Origin: Alopecurus myosuroides
Taxonomy: Eukaryota > Streptophyta > Magnoliopsida > Poales > Poaceae
Length of the DNA: 64,000 bases
NCBI GenBank assembly: GCA_028641055.1
Contig: CM054058.1
Span: forward strand, 494,746,209-494,810,208
Direction of reading: 5' to 3'
Part shown: positions 10,837 to 22,525 of the stretch, piece by piece
How positions within the stretch are numbered: the first letter of the stretch is position 1
Layout of the letters: the number at the start of each line of letters is the position of its first letter
Made by a program: the position numbers and the translations under genes
The notes under the pieces: generated by a model
Databases searched by the model: none
What the model saw: only the letters and a program-made list of their open reading frames with translations
What the model was told of the DNA's origin: nothing

Positions 10837-11395
10837 TAAGATGCATATGGTCACCCATCATCAGGATGGAACTCGACGACTGAAATATTTCAAGGATGGT
10901 ACGGTTCACTATGATCCCCGGTGTCGTGCATTTTTTTCCACGTCTGTCTCTCATCGTGATGCACTCATTCAGCCGGCTTGGTGCACGGCTATGAACGATG
11001 AGTTTGAAGCTCTTCATCGGACAAACACTTGGGTGCTCATTCCTCGGCCTCCCGGAGTGAATAGTTTGGGCAGTAAATGGGTCTTTAAGAACAAGCAACG
11101 TCCAGATGGTTCAATTGAGAAACATAAAGCCCGCCTTGTCGCTCTTGGATTCACCCAGCAGCAAGGTATTGATTATGGTGACACGTTTAATCCAGTTGTG
11201 AAGCATGTCATTGTTAGTCTGGTTCTTTCTCTTGCGGTTTCTTGTGGCTGGAGTTTGAGATAGATTGATGTTAGCAATGCTTTTGTTCATGGCTTTATGT
11301 CCAAGGATGTCTATATGCCGCATCGCCATGTATGCAAGTTGCAGAAGACACTTTATGGCTTGAAGCGGTCTCCTCGCGCATGGTATGCTCGCTTG
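10837..11395 (+). pseudogene. Copia polymerase remnant, part 1 (reverse transcriptase N-terminal half)
   Basis: The plus-strand frame from about 10841 reads as the start of a Ty1/copia reverse transcriptase: the [11 protein letters not shown] region, [36 protein letters not shown] and, after a stop, [11 protein letters not shown] and [16 protein letters not shown]. One codon before IDVSNAF is TAG where Gln is usual. About ten residues are missing after DVYM. The frame ends at 11395 because a gypsy element is inserted there; it resumes at 19937. Protease and integrase parts are absent, so the element was already 5'-truncated. Non-functional. Confidence 0.88.
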
Positions 11396-11400
11396 AGTGC
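11396..11400. repeat. Target-site duplication AGTGC (left)
   Basis: AGTGC here is repeated exactly at 19932-19936, on the other side of the inserted gypsy element. It lies within the copia reverse transcriptase reading frame. Confidence 0.95.
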
Positions 11401-12960
11401 TGATGGCTGACGTTGGTAAACCCCAAGAGAAAGGTTGTGAAGAGTGCAGCGGGAAGTTTTCCCTCAGAAAAAAACCAAGGTTGAATCGACCAGTAGGAGG
11501 ACAAGCAATCTCTGAAGGTTGATGCAGCTGAGGTGGCAGGGCACACTACCGGTTTAGCAGCAACGTGGAACCTACACAACACAATCAAATCACTTTGCCC
11601 CAACGAAGGAGTGAGGTTGTCAATCTCACCGATTTTGCTGAACACAAAGAGGTTAAATGTATGGTGTGGAAAACAATATGAAAGCAGTGGAAGCAGTGTG
11701 AAAACAGTAGAAGCAGTATGTGTATTATCAGTATGAGGAAATGGACCGGGGTCCACAGTTCACTAGTGGTGTCCCTCCATGAAAGATAAATAACATGTGT
11801 GGTGAACAAATTACAGCTGGGCAATTGACAGAAATGAAGGCTGCACCATAGTGCATATGCAAGACATAAGGATTACTATGTGATTCATGCGGGAATTACA
11901 ACAAAATACATAGACCGTCATCCAACTGGATCTATGACTAATAATCCACCCTCCAAATATCATCCGAACAAAAGTTGGGTTTTAAATTGCAAGCAATAGA
12001 TTATCGCAGTAAGCAAGGTGTGTTTACAATATAAACTAAGTAAACAACGTTGTTTCCTCCCTAATGGCAACATCACATCCTCCATCCGTCACGTTTCTGT
12101 CACTCGAGCACAGATGTAAAGGAGGCATGAACCCATTATCGAGCATAAATACTCCCTCTTGCAGTTACTAGCATCTACTTGGCCAGAGAATCTACTAATA
12201 ACGGAGAGTATGCAAGATCATAAATAACATATGCATGAACATAACATGATAAATTGATAATTAGAAGACATGGCATTCAACATTCATCAGATCCCAGCAA
12301 ACACAACATGTAGCATTACATAAAGATGATCTCGATCATTTAGGGCAGCTCAGGAGATCTAAACATGAGGTACAAAGTGGAGAAGACAACCATCTAGCTA
12401 CTGCTATGGACCCGTAGTCCAGGGATGAACTACTCGCGCATCACTTCGGAGGAGGGCATGGTGGTGTAGACCCCTCCGGTGATGAATTCCCCTCCCAGGA
12501 GGGTGCCGGGGAGAGCTCCAGAACCCTCCTGATCTCGGGATGACGATGACGGCGGCCTCAGGTGTTTCTCGGGAAAAAGTGGCATATCTTTAGGGTTCAC
12601 GTATCGGGGGGAGATTATATAGGTGAAAGGGCGATGGCGGTGGACTCTCGAGGGGCCCACACCAACCCCAGGCGCGGCCAGGGGCACCGCCCTATGGTGT
12701 GGCCCCCCTCCGGGCCTCTTAGGGACTCCGTGGAACCTTCGGGAATTCTAAGATTTCCGGGCTTCAAATTTTCCAATTCCGAGAATATTTCTAGAACAAC
12801 TTTTCTGAAACTAAAAACAACAGAAAACATGGAACTGACTTTGTGGCATCTTGTCAATAGGTTAGTCCGTAAAATCGATAAAAATGATGTGAAGTGTACA
12901 TCAAACATGTAGGAAACAACATGGAACATCAGAAATTAAGGATACGTTTATGACGTATCA
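11401..12960 (-). repeat. 3' LTR of the Sabrina-like element
   Basis: The plus strand starts TGATGGCTGACG and ends TTATGACGTATCA. It aligns along its whole length with 18339-19931 apart from scattered substitutions and small indels. No coding potential. Confidence 0.92.
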
Positions 12961-12976
12961 ACATCCCCAAGCTATA
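12961..12976 (-). other. Polypurine tract of the Sabrina-like element
   Basis: On the minus strand AGCTTGGGGATGT abuts the inner edge of the 3' LTR (TGATACGTC...). This G-rich primer for plus-strand DNA is at the expected place, and the same motif flanks the left LTR of the second element at about 25402. Confidence 0.65.
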
Positions 12977-15900
12977 ATTTCTGAGGTTACATGCTTCCAA
13001 CATAAACTTGATCATCAATAATGTAAAAGCATATGTAAACTGAGATCATAGAACTTCAACACAAGCATGATAAATAAAATTTTAACAATAAAGCATAGCA
13101 ATCACCTTGCATCATGAGAAATAACACAAATAAGAGATCATGACTAATAATGCATCGAAATATATACATTTGTTTCAAGCATAGAGATAACATGGCAAAG
13201 TGATATTTCACTAGTTCTTAAGAGTGGGGCAAAACATAAATGCCAGGACACCTTAAAAGTTCATAAGGAAGACTAGAAAAAATAATTAGAGAACAAACAA
13301 TAACACATCATGAATCAATTAATAATGTTTCTGGGACAAATGCACATTAAACTCAGAATGGCAACTATGCTCTCGCAACTGTGCATAAAGTTAGAAGATG
13401 GAGACTCAACATAAAAGTAAAAGAAAGGCCCTTCGCAGAGGGAAGCATGGATCACTCATGTGCTAGAGCTTTTATTTTATTAAACAGAGGTATTAAATAT
13501 TTGACACTCCTCCCATCCATCTTACATAAACCATGGCTAACCGAATCCTCGGGTGCCTACCAACAATCACAGACCGTGGAGGAGTGTCTATTTTTAGCAC
13601 TTTTCCAAATATCATCCGATATGCCGATTTATCGACCGATTTATCGCTTATCGGGTGGTGACCGATAAGATAAATGAATATCGGCGCAATTTATCAGGCC
13701 ATTTCATAGGTCTTGCAAGCGATTTATCGGTCAATATGCCGATAAATCGTCTGATATATCAATTTTCCAGCACTAGAACATGTGATTAATGACAGCCATC
13801 ATAGATTTTTTAGTATTATTGAATACAATATATCTATATAACATAATTTATAGTTTTTAGTACCGCTATAATATATTTCTATAGCATATTATAGATGTTT
13901 TGGTGCTACAATTTAGGATTTACAAGAAAAATGGCCGATAAACAATCGACCGATAAAATCGATTTATCGGCCGATAAGCCGATATATCTCTTATCATGTG
14001 TCGACCGATAAGTTAACGATAAGCAATAACCTGAACATTGATTTTTAGAGAGGTGTATGCTTATGTCAACGAATGGTAAACAAAAAATATAGTACGTCAC
14101 AAGCCAACTAGACTTCACAAGAGCGGCTCCCATAGAAGGACACATCTGGGTAGAAAGTCATCCCTCTTTCTCCTTTGTTTACACAATTATGCTTTGACTG
14201 ATAAATCAGGGGGGAAATAGTGAAGAGAATTTGTTGTTATTAATTTGGGGCTGGGCACCCCGCTGCCAGCTCTTCTATAAATTGGATAAGTGGATGAATC
14301 CACTAGTACAGGGTGTGAAAGTCCAATCAACAAGTGAGATAAAGATTCTCTATTTACTTCCTCGTGAGCTAAAATAGGAGCACAAAACAGGAGTAATTTC
14401 AAAAGTTTTAAAGGTAACACATGAGCAATTTACTTTGGAGTGGAGGTTAAATACCACATGTAGGTAGGTATGGTGGATACATTGGGGAAACTTTGGTTTT
14501 TGGGAGTTGGATGCATGAGTAGAGCTCATACTCAGTACAGGTGGAGGCTAGCAAAAGACTGGGAGCGACAAATCAAGAGAGCGTAAGAGCCATAATCATG
14601 CATAGAGACATAAACATCATTAATCAAAGCATAAGTGGTACCAAAAATTCAAAAATTATATGATCATAGAGGCTATAAGTGACTGGTTCGTAGTCATAAA
14701 CATGGTGTGAGCATGCGCCAAGTCAACCAAATAAAACATTCAAAGGAGAACACCACAAATTTATTCTTCAATATGACAAGAACAACTCATGATTCTTTCA
14801 ATGGCACATTAAACACTCTCAGCTATTTGAGACTAATCATGCTACGAAATAACTACTTGGATTTAGAATTAAAATAGCAGCTGGCATGATATGAAAAAGT
14901 ATAGCCACAGTCTATACAAGCTTCTAGTTGCACCGTTACAAATTCTACTTCAAGCAACAGTTTCTTTTCCCAACAAGCACCATACAAAGTATGTTTTAAC
15001 AAAAACTCTCTAAATGATACAGAAAGCAAATATGAGAGTAATCACATAACACTACTAAAACTAACATCTCTCAATAAGAGATGCAAAGAAAACAAGAGCT
15101 AAACAGGTATTTTGAAGCAGCTAGAAGAAAAACTAAGAATACGAGCATAGCAAGTATTCAAATGAAAAAGCGGAGCGTTTCTCTCCCAAACAAGGAATGC
15201 TAGGGTCGAACTATATTATTGCAGCAAGGAAAACAAAATAAAAACAAACAAACTCTCTAAGTAAACTTCATATGATGTGACCTAATAAAAATATAGCTTC
15301 ACGAGAAGTGACCTGATAGATTGTTGATGGAGAAGGGGATGCCTTGGGAATCCCCAAGCTTAGATGCTTGAGTCTTCTTAGAATTTGCTGGGTTGAACCA
15401 TGAGGGCATCCCCAAGCTTTGAACTTGCACTCTTCTTGATCACATATATCACCCTCTTCTCTTGACCCTTGAAAACTTCCTTCACACCACACTCAAAGAG
15501 TAATTCGCATTAGAGGGTTAGTGCAACAATAGAAAATCCATGGGTTCTGTATGGGCACAAGTTATATTGATACTTTTAAACATTAGCTACAACCACTGAT
15601 GTTTCTTGAAGCAAAGAAATCCACTTGACATCGTAAAAGAGCAAATGCAAGAAAAATGGCAAAATCTATCAAAAACAGAACAGTCTGTAAAAACGAATTT
15701 TTTCGGGGCACTTAAGTTGCTCAGATCGAAAAACTTAAAATACGAAAAATTTCAGAATTATTCGAGGAATAAGCACAAAACAGTTGAGGTCATTATGATT
15801 TTCTTGTAAATTATACGATTTTTTACGGTGGAAAGCAGAAATCTGTTTCCTGCGCAAAAATCCAAAACCATCTGGAATCTCGTCAGAAGCTTTACTTGGC

Positions 15901-16063
15901 ACAACTAAAACATGAAAATAAAGATACAAAGGATTTTATACAGAAGTATACAACACCTTGACTCAAAGAAAACCGAGAAAAACAAAGAAAAATAAAACCA
16001 TGGGTTATCTCCCAAGAAGTGCCTTTTCTTTAACGCCTTTTAGCTAGGCCTAGAAAAGTGGAA
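12977..16063 (-). other. Non-coding interior of the Sabrina-like element
   Basis: About 3 kb between the polypurine tract and the protease-like region, interrupted only by the hAT-like insertion. It aligns by eye with 25418-28100 of the second element (for example the block GTGCATAAAGTTAGAAGATG in both). Frames here are short and broken. This is where an autonomous element would encode reverse transcriptase and integrase; neither is present. Confidence 0.7.
13598..14040. mobile_element. hAT-like non-autonomous insertion rich in CGATAAATCG motifs
   Basis: An 8-bp direct repeat ATTTTTAG flanks it (13590-13597 and 14041-14048). The ends read CACTTTTCC and, reversed, CAATGTTCAG, a degenerate hAT-type inverted repeat. 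The second gypsy element lacks the whole block: its sequence runs from GGAGTGTCTAGATTTTG straight to GGAGATGTATGC (about 26063-26089), an empty site. Both ends of the 443 bp are packed with variants of CCGATAAATCG/CGATTTATCGG. No open frame. Confidence 0.75.
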
Positions 16064-16669
16064 TCAAGTGTTTTCAAGTGTAGAAGCATCCAAATTGTAA
16101 TTTGTTCGAATAATAGAATAAAAAGGCAACTTCATTATATTTCTAAGAAAGTGTTCCATACCTTTCTTGAGTGGGAATTGAAATTTAATATTTCCCTCTT
16201 TCATATCGATAACAACACCAACAGTTCTAAGAAAAGGTCTTCCCAAAAAAATTGGACAAGAAGAATTGCATTCAATATTCAAGACAACAAAATCAACGGG
16301 GACGAGATTATTATTAACCATGATAAGAACATCATCAACTCTCCCCAAAGGTTTCTTTCTAACATTATCAATAAGACGAACATCCAAATAACAGGGTTCC
16401 AGTGGTGGTAAATCAAGAATATCATAAAGTATCTTAGGCATAACAAAGATACTAGCACCAAGATCACATAGAGAATTGCAATCAAAATCATTCACTTTCA
16501 GTTTAATAATGGGTTCCCAACCATCATCTAGCTTCCTAGGGATAGAGGCTTCACAGCTTAATTGATCCTCCCTAATTTGCATGAGAGCATTTGTAATATG
16601 TTTTGTGAAATCTATATTCATAGCACTAGCATTAGGACAACTAGCACGATTTTGTAGGAACTTAATCAC
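16064..16669 (-). CDS. Aspartic-protease-like region of the Sabrina-like element
   Basis: An open minus-strand frame of about 200 codons, not starting with a proven ATG. It contains LKVNDFDCNSLCDLGASIFVMP, then LGRVDDVLIMVNN, FVVLNIE and CPIFLGRPFL, the order of a retropepsin-like domain in Athila-type gypsy polyproteins. The active-site triad is DLG rather than the usual D-T/S-G, which is also seen in the Athila group from memory. It lies downstream of gag on the same strand and probably belonged to one Gag-Pro polyprotein. Catalytic activity is doubtful. A shorter frame at 16701-16967 (Lys-rich) links it to gag with frame breaks. Confidence 0.7.
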   Translation of the reverse strand: MIKFLQNRASCPNASAMNIDFTKHITNALMQIREDQLSCEASIPRKLDDGWEPIIKLKVNDFDCNSLCDLGASIFVMPKILYDILDLPPLEPCYLDVRLIDNVRKKPLGRVDDVLIMVNNNLVPVDFVVLNIECNSSCPIFLGRPFLRTVGVVIDMKEGNIKFQFPLKKGMEHFLRNIMKLPFYSIIRTNYNLDASTLENT

Positions 16670-17014
16670 TTCAGTTATATTGCAATCATCAAAGTAAAGA
16701 TCATTTCTTCAAAGGTAATGGGACCATTCTCTCCCATTTTTCTAAAAATTTCAGCACTTTTATCAGGAACATTTTTAGCAGTTTCAGGCAGTTTTGCATT
16801 TTAATAGTAGAAGAAACACCAATTACTTTACCGTTGATAGTAGAAGGTTTACTAGCATGAGAGACTTTAGTTTTACTAGTGGTGGTAATGGTGCAAACAT
16901 TAGCTATATTATTCTTTCTAGCTATTTCATCTTCTCTTTCCCATCTATCATGCAATTCAGCTAACATCCTAACATTATCATCAATTAGAATTTGGATGTC
17001 ATCAAAGTTTTGCT

Positions 17015-18140
17015 TTATTTATCATCATGAGGCATAACCTTTAGTTTCAGAAAATCAACATCAAGAGCAAGGCTATCAACTTTAGAAGTAAGAACATCAG
17101 TTTTTCCAAACTTTTCCTCAACAGAATTATTAAAAGCAGTTTGTGTACTAATAAAATTCTTAAGCATGTTCTCAAGATAAGAGGGTACACTTTTATTGTT
17201 GTTGTAGGAATTACCATAAGAATTACAATAATTATTATTATTGGAAGGATATGGCCTATAATGGTTGCTACCAAAATTATTCCTATAAGCATTGGTGTTG
17301 AAATTATTATTTTTAATCAAGTTCACATCAACATGCTCTTCTTGAGCAACCAAAGAGGCTAAAGGAACATTATTTGGATCAATAGGAGCATGGCTAGTCA
17401 CAAGCATAGTCATAATAGAATCAAGTCTATCACTCAAAGAGGAGGTTTCTTCAACAGAATTTACCTTCTTACCAGTTGTAGCTCTCTCAGTGTGCCATTC
17501 AGAATAATTTACCATCATATCATCAAGAAGATTTGTTGCTGCTCCCAAGGTCATGGACATAAAGGTTCCTCCAGCACCTGAATCCAGAAGGTTTCTTGAA
17601 GAAAAATTCAGACCTGCATAAAAGGTTTGGATGATCATCCAAGTAGTCAGTCCATGAGTGGGACAATTCTTTACTAAAGATTTCATTCTTTCCCAAGCTT
17701 TAGCAACATGATCATTATCAAGTTGCTTAAAATTCATAATGCTACTTCTTAAATATATAATCTTAGCAGGAGGATAATATTTTCCAAGGAAAGCATCTTT
17801 ACACTTAGTAAAGGAATCAATACTATTTCTAGGCAAAGATAGCAACCATTCTTTAGCTCTTCCTCTCAAAGAGAAAGGAAAACAATTTCATTTTAATAAT
17901 ATCTCCATCTACATCTTTATATTTTTGCATCTCACATAGTTCAACAAAATTATTAAGATGGGCAGCAGCATCATCAATACTAACACTAGAAAATTTCTCT
18001 CTCATAACAAGGTTTAATAGGGCAAGCTCTATCTCATAAAAATCAGCAGTAGGAGCAGGTGTAGAAATAGGTGTGCTAATGAAATCATTGTTGTTGGTGC
18101 TAGTAAAGTCACACAATTTAGTGTTCTCAGGAGTAGTCAT
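17015..18140 (-). pseudogene. gag: Athila-like gag of the Sabrina-like element, one frameshift
   Basis: The N-terminal part starts at the ATG at 18140-18138 (MTTPENTKLCDFT) and runs to about 17860. The reading continues in another frame from about 17869 (LRGRAKEWLLSLP, then FLGKYYPPAKI, MKSLVKNCPTHGL, QTFYAGL and AATNLLDDMM) to 17015. The motif set is that of grass Athila-like Gag. An Asn-rich linker (about 190-220 residues into the second part) precedes a C-terminal tail. The two parts overlap at 17853-17869, so a single small indel broke the gene. Gag would form the particle that packages element RNA. A longer frame upstream of the ATG (to 18320) is probably untranslated leader. Confidence 0.82.
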
Positions 18141-18311
18141 TTTACCAAGACTAAAAACAGGAATAAAACTACATCTAGAATAAGAACTAATTTTTTGTGT
18201 GTGCTTTCGATATAGAGAAGCAATCAAGACAGCATAAACTAAACCAAGCAAAACTAAAACAAAGTAAAGATATTGGAAGTGAGAGACTCCCCTTGCAGAA
18301 ATTCTCTTCCT

Positions 18312-18329
18312 CCCCGGCAACGGCGCCAG
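18312..18329 (-). other. Primer-binding site, tRNA-Asp type
   Basis: The minus strand reads TGGCGCCGTTGCCGGGG, complementary to the CCCCGGCAACGGCGCCA end of plant tRNA-Asp (from memory). It lies 10 bp inside the 5' LTR at 18339. The same site occurs in the second element at 29062-29079. Confidence 0.85.
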
Positions 18330-18338
18330 AAAACTTGT

Positions 18339-19931
18339 TGATGGCTGACGTTGGTAAACCCCAAGAGAAAGGTTGTGAAGAGTGCAGCGACAAGTTTTCC
18401 CTTAGAAAAAAGCCAAGGTTGAATCGACCAGTAGGAGGACAAGCAATCTCTAAAGGTTGATGCAGCTGAGGTGGCAGGGCGCACTACCGGTTCAACAACA
18501 ATGTGGAACCTACACAACACAATCAAATCACTTTGCCCCCAACGAAGCAGTGAGGTTCTCAATCTCACCGATTTTGCTGAACACAGAGAGGTTAAACGTA
18601 TGTTGTGGAAAAAAATATGAGAATAGTATAAAAGCAGTGGAAGAAGTGTGAAAACAGTAGAAGCAGTGTGTGTATTATCAGTATGAGAAAATGGACCGGG
18701 GTCCACAGTTCACTAGTGGTGTCTCTCCATGAAAGATAAATAACATGTGTGGTGAACAAATTACAGCTAGGCAATTGACAGAAATGAAGGCTGCACCATA
18801 GTGGATATGCAAGACATAAAGATTACTATGTGATTCATGCGGGCATTACAACAAAATACATAGACCGTCATCCAACTACATCTATGACTAATAATTCACC
18901 CTCCGAAAATTATCCGAACAAATGTTGGGTATTAAGTTGCAAGCAACAGATTATCACAGTAAGCAAGGTGTGTAATGTAAACAATGTAATCTAAGTAAAC
19001 ACCGTTGTTTTCTCCCTAATGGCAACAACACATCCTCCATCCGTCATGTTTCTATCACTAGAGCACAGATGCAAAGGAGGTAAGAACCCACTATCGAGCA
19101 TAAATACCCCCTCTTGGAGTTACTAGCATCTACTTGGCGAGAGCATCTACTAATAACGGAGAGCATGCAAGATCATAAATAACATATGCATGAAGATAAC
19201 ATGATAGACTGATAATCAGAAGATATAGCATTCAACATTCATCAGATCCCAGCAAACACAACATTTAGCATTACATAAAGATGATCTCGATCAGGTAGGG
19301 CAGCTCACGAGATCTAAACATGAGGTACAAAGTGGAGAAGACAACCATCTAGCTACTGCTATGGACCCGTAGTCCAGGGATGAACTACTCACGCATCACT
19401 TAGGAGGAGGGCATGGTGGTGTAGACCCCTCCGGTGATGAATTCCCCTCCCGTCAGGGTGCAGGGGAGAACTCCAGAACCCTCTCAATCTCAGGATGACG
19501 ATGATGGCGGCCTCGAGTGTTTATCGGGAAAAAGTGGCATCTCTTTAGGGTTCACGTATCGGGGGGGGGGGGTATATAGGCGAAAGGGCGATGGCGGTAG
19601 ACGCCTGAGGGGCCCACACCACCCCCAAGCGCGGCCAGGGGGCGCACCGCCCTATGGTGTGGCCCCCCCTCCGGGCCTCTTTGGGACTCCGTGGAACCTT
19701 CGGTAATTCTAAGAATTCCGGGCTTCAAATTTTCCAATTCCGAGAATACTTCCAGAATAACTTTTGTGAGACTAAAAACAGCAGAAAACAGGGAACTGGC
19801 TCTATGGCATCTTGTCAATAGGTTAGTCCGGAAAATCGATAAAATGACATAAAGTGTATAGCAAACATGTAGGAAACAACATGCAAACAACATGAAACAT
19901 CAGAAATTAAGGATACGTTTATGACGTATCA
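18339..19931 (-). repeat. 5' LTR of the Sabrina-like element
   Basis: Begins TGATGGCTGACG and ends GACGTATCA on the plus strand, like its partner at 11401-12960. It is 33 bp longer because of small indels, including a G run at about 19561-19570. It is next to the primer-binding site, so this is the upstream LTR of a minus-strand element. Confidence 0.92.
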
Positions 19932-19936
19932 AGTGC
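19932..19936. repeat. Target-site duplication AGTGC (right)
   Basis: Exact copy of 11396-11400. After it the copia reading frame resumes. Confidence 0.95.
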
Positions 19937-20801
19937 TCGTTTTATTCAGCTTGGTTTTGTATCCTCCAAGGCCGATACATCCCTTTTCATTTTCTCTCAG
20001 GATGGTGTTCAAATTTACATGCTAGTCTACGTGGATGATATTGTGATTGCTGGTTCTACTCCTGCAGCGTTTGATCGCATGGTTACAACCCTTTCTGACA
20101 GTTTTCCTATTAAGGATCTTGGCGTTCTTGAGTACTTTCTCGGTCTTGAGGCGTCTTACAATTCAGGGGGCATGATATTATCTCAACAAAAGTATATGCT
20201 GGACCTGCTTCATCTTGTGAGTATGGAGAATTGTAAAGCCACTCCGACACTGTTATCTACCACGGAGCGCCTCGCTCGTGTGACTTGTATGCCATTGGGT
20301 GCAGAGGATTCTTCTCGATATCGCAGTATTGTTGGTGGGCTATAGTATTTGACACTCACTCGACCAGGCCTCTCATTTAATGTTAACAAAGTATGTCAGT
20401 TCCTCTCTCAGCCCACTGATGTGCATTGGGAAGCAGTCAAGCGCATATTACGATATGTTAAGGGAACGTTCGATATAGGACCGCAGATATGCAAGTCTTC
20501 TTTCACTGGTGTATTTCTGCGGATCCTGATTGGGCAGGATGTGTTGATGTACGCCGTTCCACCAGTGGTATGCTGTGTTCGTTGGATCCAACTTCATCTC
20601 ATGGAGTTCCAAGAATCATCCTACTGTCCCGAGATCAAGCACCGAGGCAGAGTATAAAGCATTAGCTAATGGAGCTACTGAAGCAATCCTGGTAGAGTCT
20701 TTACTCAAGGAGCTAGGAGTATCTCAACAACCTAGTCGTCCACGCAAGAACCAAGCACATTGAGATTGATTTCCATTTTGTACGAGAGCACGTTGCTTTT
20801 G
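19937..20801 (+). pseudogene. Copia polymerase remnant, part 2 (reverse transcriptase C-terminal half and RNase H)
   Basis: The frame continues from part 1 with FIQLGFVSSKADTSLF, the catalytic LVYVDDIVIAG at about 20024, then DLGVLEYFLGLE, RYRSIVGGL, a stop, [18 protein letters not shown] and [14 protein letters not shown] frameshift follows near 20510. RNase H continues in another frame: [28 protein letters not shown] and [13 protein letters not shown]. About 20 residues are missing before [12 protein letters not shown], which ends abruptly at the CACTA terminus at 20802. The copia was therefore inactive, or has been since the two later insertions. Plus strand. Confidence 0.88.
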
Positions 20802-21404
20802 CACTACAAGAAATATGTCAACTAGTGACCTTCTGGTAGCAACCATGAAATAATTGGTCATGAATCTGCGACCATTTTGAATCGGTTGGTCGCGAGTTGC
20901 TTGGGAGGAGCCAGAGACATAAAAAATAGAGATTATTTGGGTCAGAAAGGTCGTGGTGTCAAGCGAATTGGTCACGATGCATACATCGCAGGTTTTCTTC
21001 CCTATTGATCGTCGACGATGACCAATTTAGATGGTCGTGGCCGCTAATTTGTGATGTGTGGAAATGATGGGACGGCCACCTCAGCACTTTTTCCTATGTG
21101 TCACGTCCATGTGTCATTTTTCTTCTATGTGGGGTATCCGCATGTCAATTTAAACTTAGCACTGCATATCCAATGACACGTGGGACCCATCAAGACAGAC
21201 CCACCATGCTGTCATGTGGGACCCATCACGCCGGGCCCACGGGATGTGTGGAAATGATTGGACGGCCACCTCAGCAAGTTTGCCTATATGTCACGTCCCT
21301 CTGTCATTTTTCTCCTATGTGGCATATCCGCGTGTCAATTAAACTTAGCACTTCATATACAATGACATGTGGGAGTAAATGTGGCAAAAAAAATGAGCCC
21401 ATGT

Positions 21405-21470
21405 GAGCTTGAACCCACACCCTACCTCTCCACCAAAGTGCACACAACCACCGAGGAAACTCTTTGTGTG
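21405..21470 (-). other. tRNA-like module in CACTA-A
   Basis: The minus strand has GGTGTGGGTTCAAGCTCACA, close to the tRNA T-arm/B box (10 of 11 consensus positions). It is preceded by an upstream TGGTTGTG segment resembling a D-arm. It has no full cloverleaf. Equivalent modules lie in CACTA-B at the same relative place. Confidence 0.4.
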
Positions 21471-21539
21471 TGTCGAATATGGGGTGCGGTATCTTTTTGA
21501 CAACAAACATATACTCTATCAATATATATTCAAAACTCG

Positions 21540-21720
21540 AAGCTTATCCATTTTTTTAAATGAACATTTTATGCCTATTTCGAAATATAGTCAAAACGAG
21601 GGACATGACCGTTCGTAGCTAGATACTGAATATCGCAAAACAATCGATGTATTTCTGAAGGAATATGTACACTACTAAATTCCGGCGGTCTGGGATATTT
21701 CAATAACGTTGCGAATGAGC
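21540..21720 (+). repeat. Single divergent relative of the 673-bp repeat
   Basis: TCAAAACGAGGGACATGACC-GTTCGTAGCTAG here matches TCAAAACGGGGGACATGACC-GTTCGTACCTAG of the CACTA-B array, and the flanks also show partial similarity. It occurs once in CACTA-A and about seven times in CACTA-B. Confidence 0.65.
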
Positions 21721-22317
21721 TCCAAAACATCGGTAAGGGCAATCCGCGATGGTTTACGGACGAAGTGAGAACGTGCCTGATCGACTGTCACGGACAATTC
21801 TGCGTCGTTAATTTGAACCGGAGAACGTCGAGACTATCCGCAACGTTTAGAAAATCGTCGCGAGCATCTGGGCCGTCCGGTCCCGGCCTATTAAGCGGCA
21901 ACGTTTTTTTTTGTCGTTGTCGTCTGACACGTGGCAAAGGATTAACTGACGGTCGTTAGCATAATCATCTGACGTCACACTACACGTAGGTTACGTCATT
22001 ACGATCGCAACGTTTTTTTCGTCAAGAATAGATTCTGTTAAGGCCTCGTTTATGACATCACCAATCCGTTCATGACGTCATAACCGCCAATCCCGTTCAT
22101 GACCTTTTTTGTTGTCGCGGCCTCGACCAATCAAGTGAAACCATGTGGACGCCATCTGCAACGAACTGGTAGCGTCGTGGTATGAGATGACGCAACAAGA
22201 TGAAGCCACGTGGAACAATCGTAGGTCGCCGCGTGGTTTTTTTCTGGGACGATCTCCGGTCGTCGTGGGCTATGCGGTGACGTATTTTTTTCCGACGCAA
22301 AGAGAGTGACAAAGCGA

Positions 22318-22525
22318 CGCCACGTGGACCAAATGCACGGTGCCACGTGGCGCCCTTTCTACGGCGTTTCGTTTCGTTGTGGAACTGTGCAATCGTAAAA
22401 CGACATATGGACCAAATGTACGGTTCCACGTGGCGCCCTTTCCGCGACGTTTTGTATTCGTTGTGGAACTGCCCAATCGTAAAACGACACGTGGGCATGG
22501 CATACGGCACCACGTGTCCTAATTC
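22318..22525 (+). repeat. Short tandem repeat, unit 83-84 bp, with CACGTGG cores
   Basis: CCACGTGGCGCCCTTT starts at 22343 and again at 22426. A third partial start (CCACGTGTCC) is at 22510. Between them the TTCGTTGTGGAACTG and CAATCGTAAAACGAC blocks also recur. The CACGTG motif appears in each copy. Probably a subterminal or internal array of CACTA-A. Confidence 0.7.

Larger units (their letters stand above)
11401..19931 (-). mobile_element. Complete non-autonomous gypsy element, Sabrina-like (8.5 kb)
   Basis: The element has TG...CA-ended LTRs of 1,560 bp (11401-12960) and 1,593 bp (18339-19931), a tRNA-Asp-type primer-binding site next to the right LTR, a polypurine tract next to the left LTR and a perfect 5-bp duplication. 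It is oriented on the minus strand. Internally there is only an Athila-like gag and an aspartic-protease-like region. No reverse transcriptase, RNase H or integrase can be seen between 12961 and 16063, so it depended on a partner. LTR size, layout and coding content match what I recall of Triticeae Sabrina. It is nested in the copia polymerase and itself contains a small hAT-like insertion. Confidence 0.9.
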
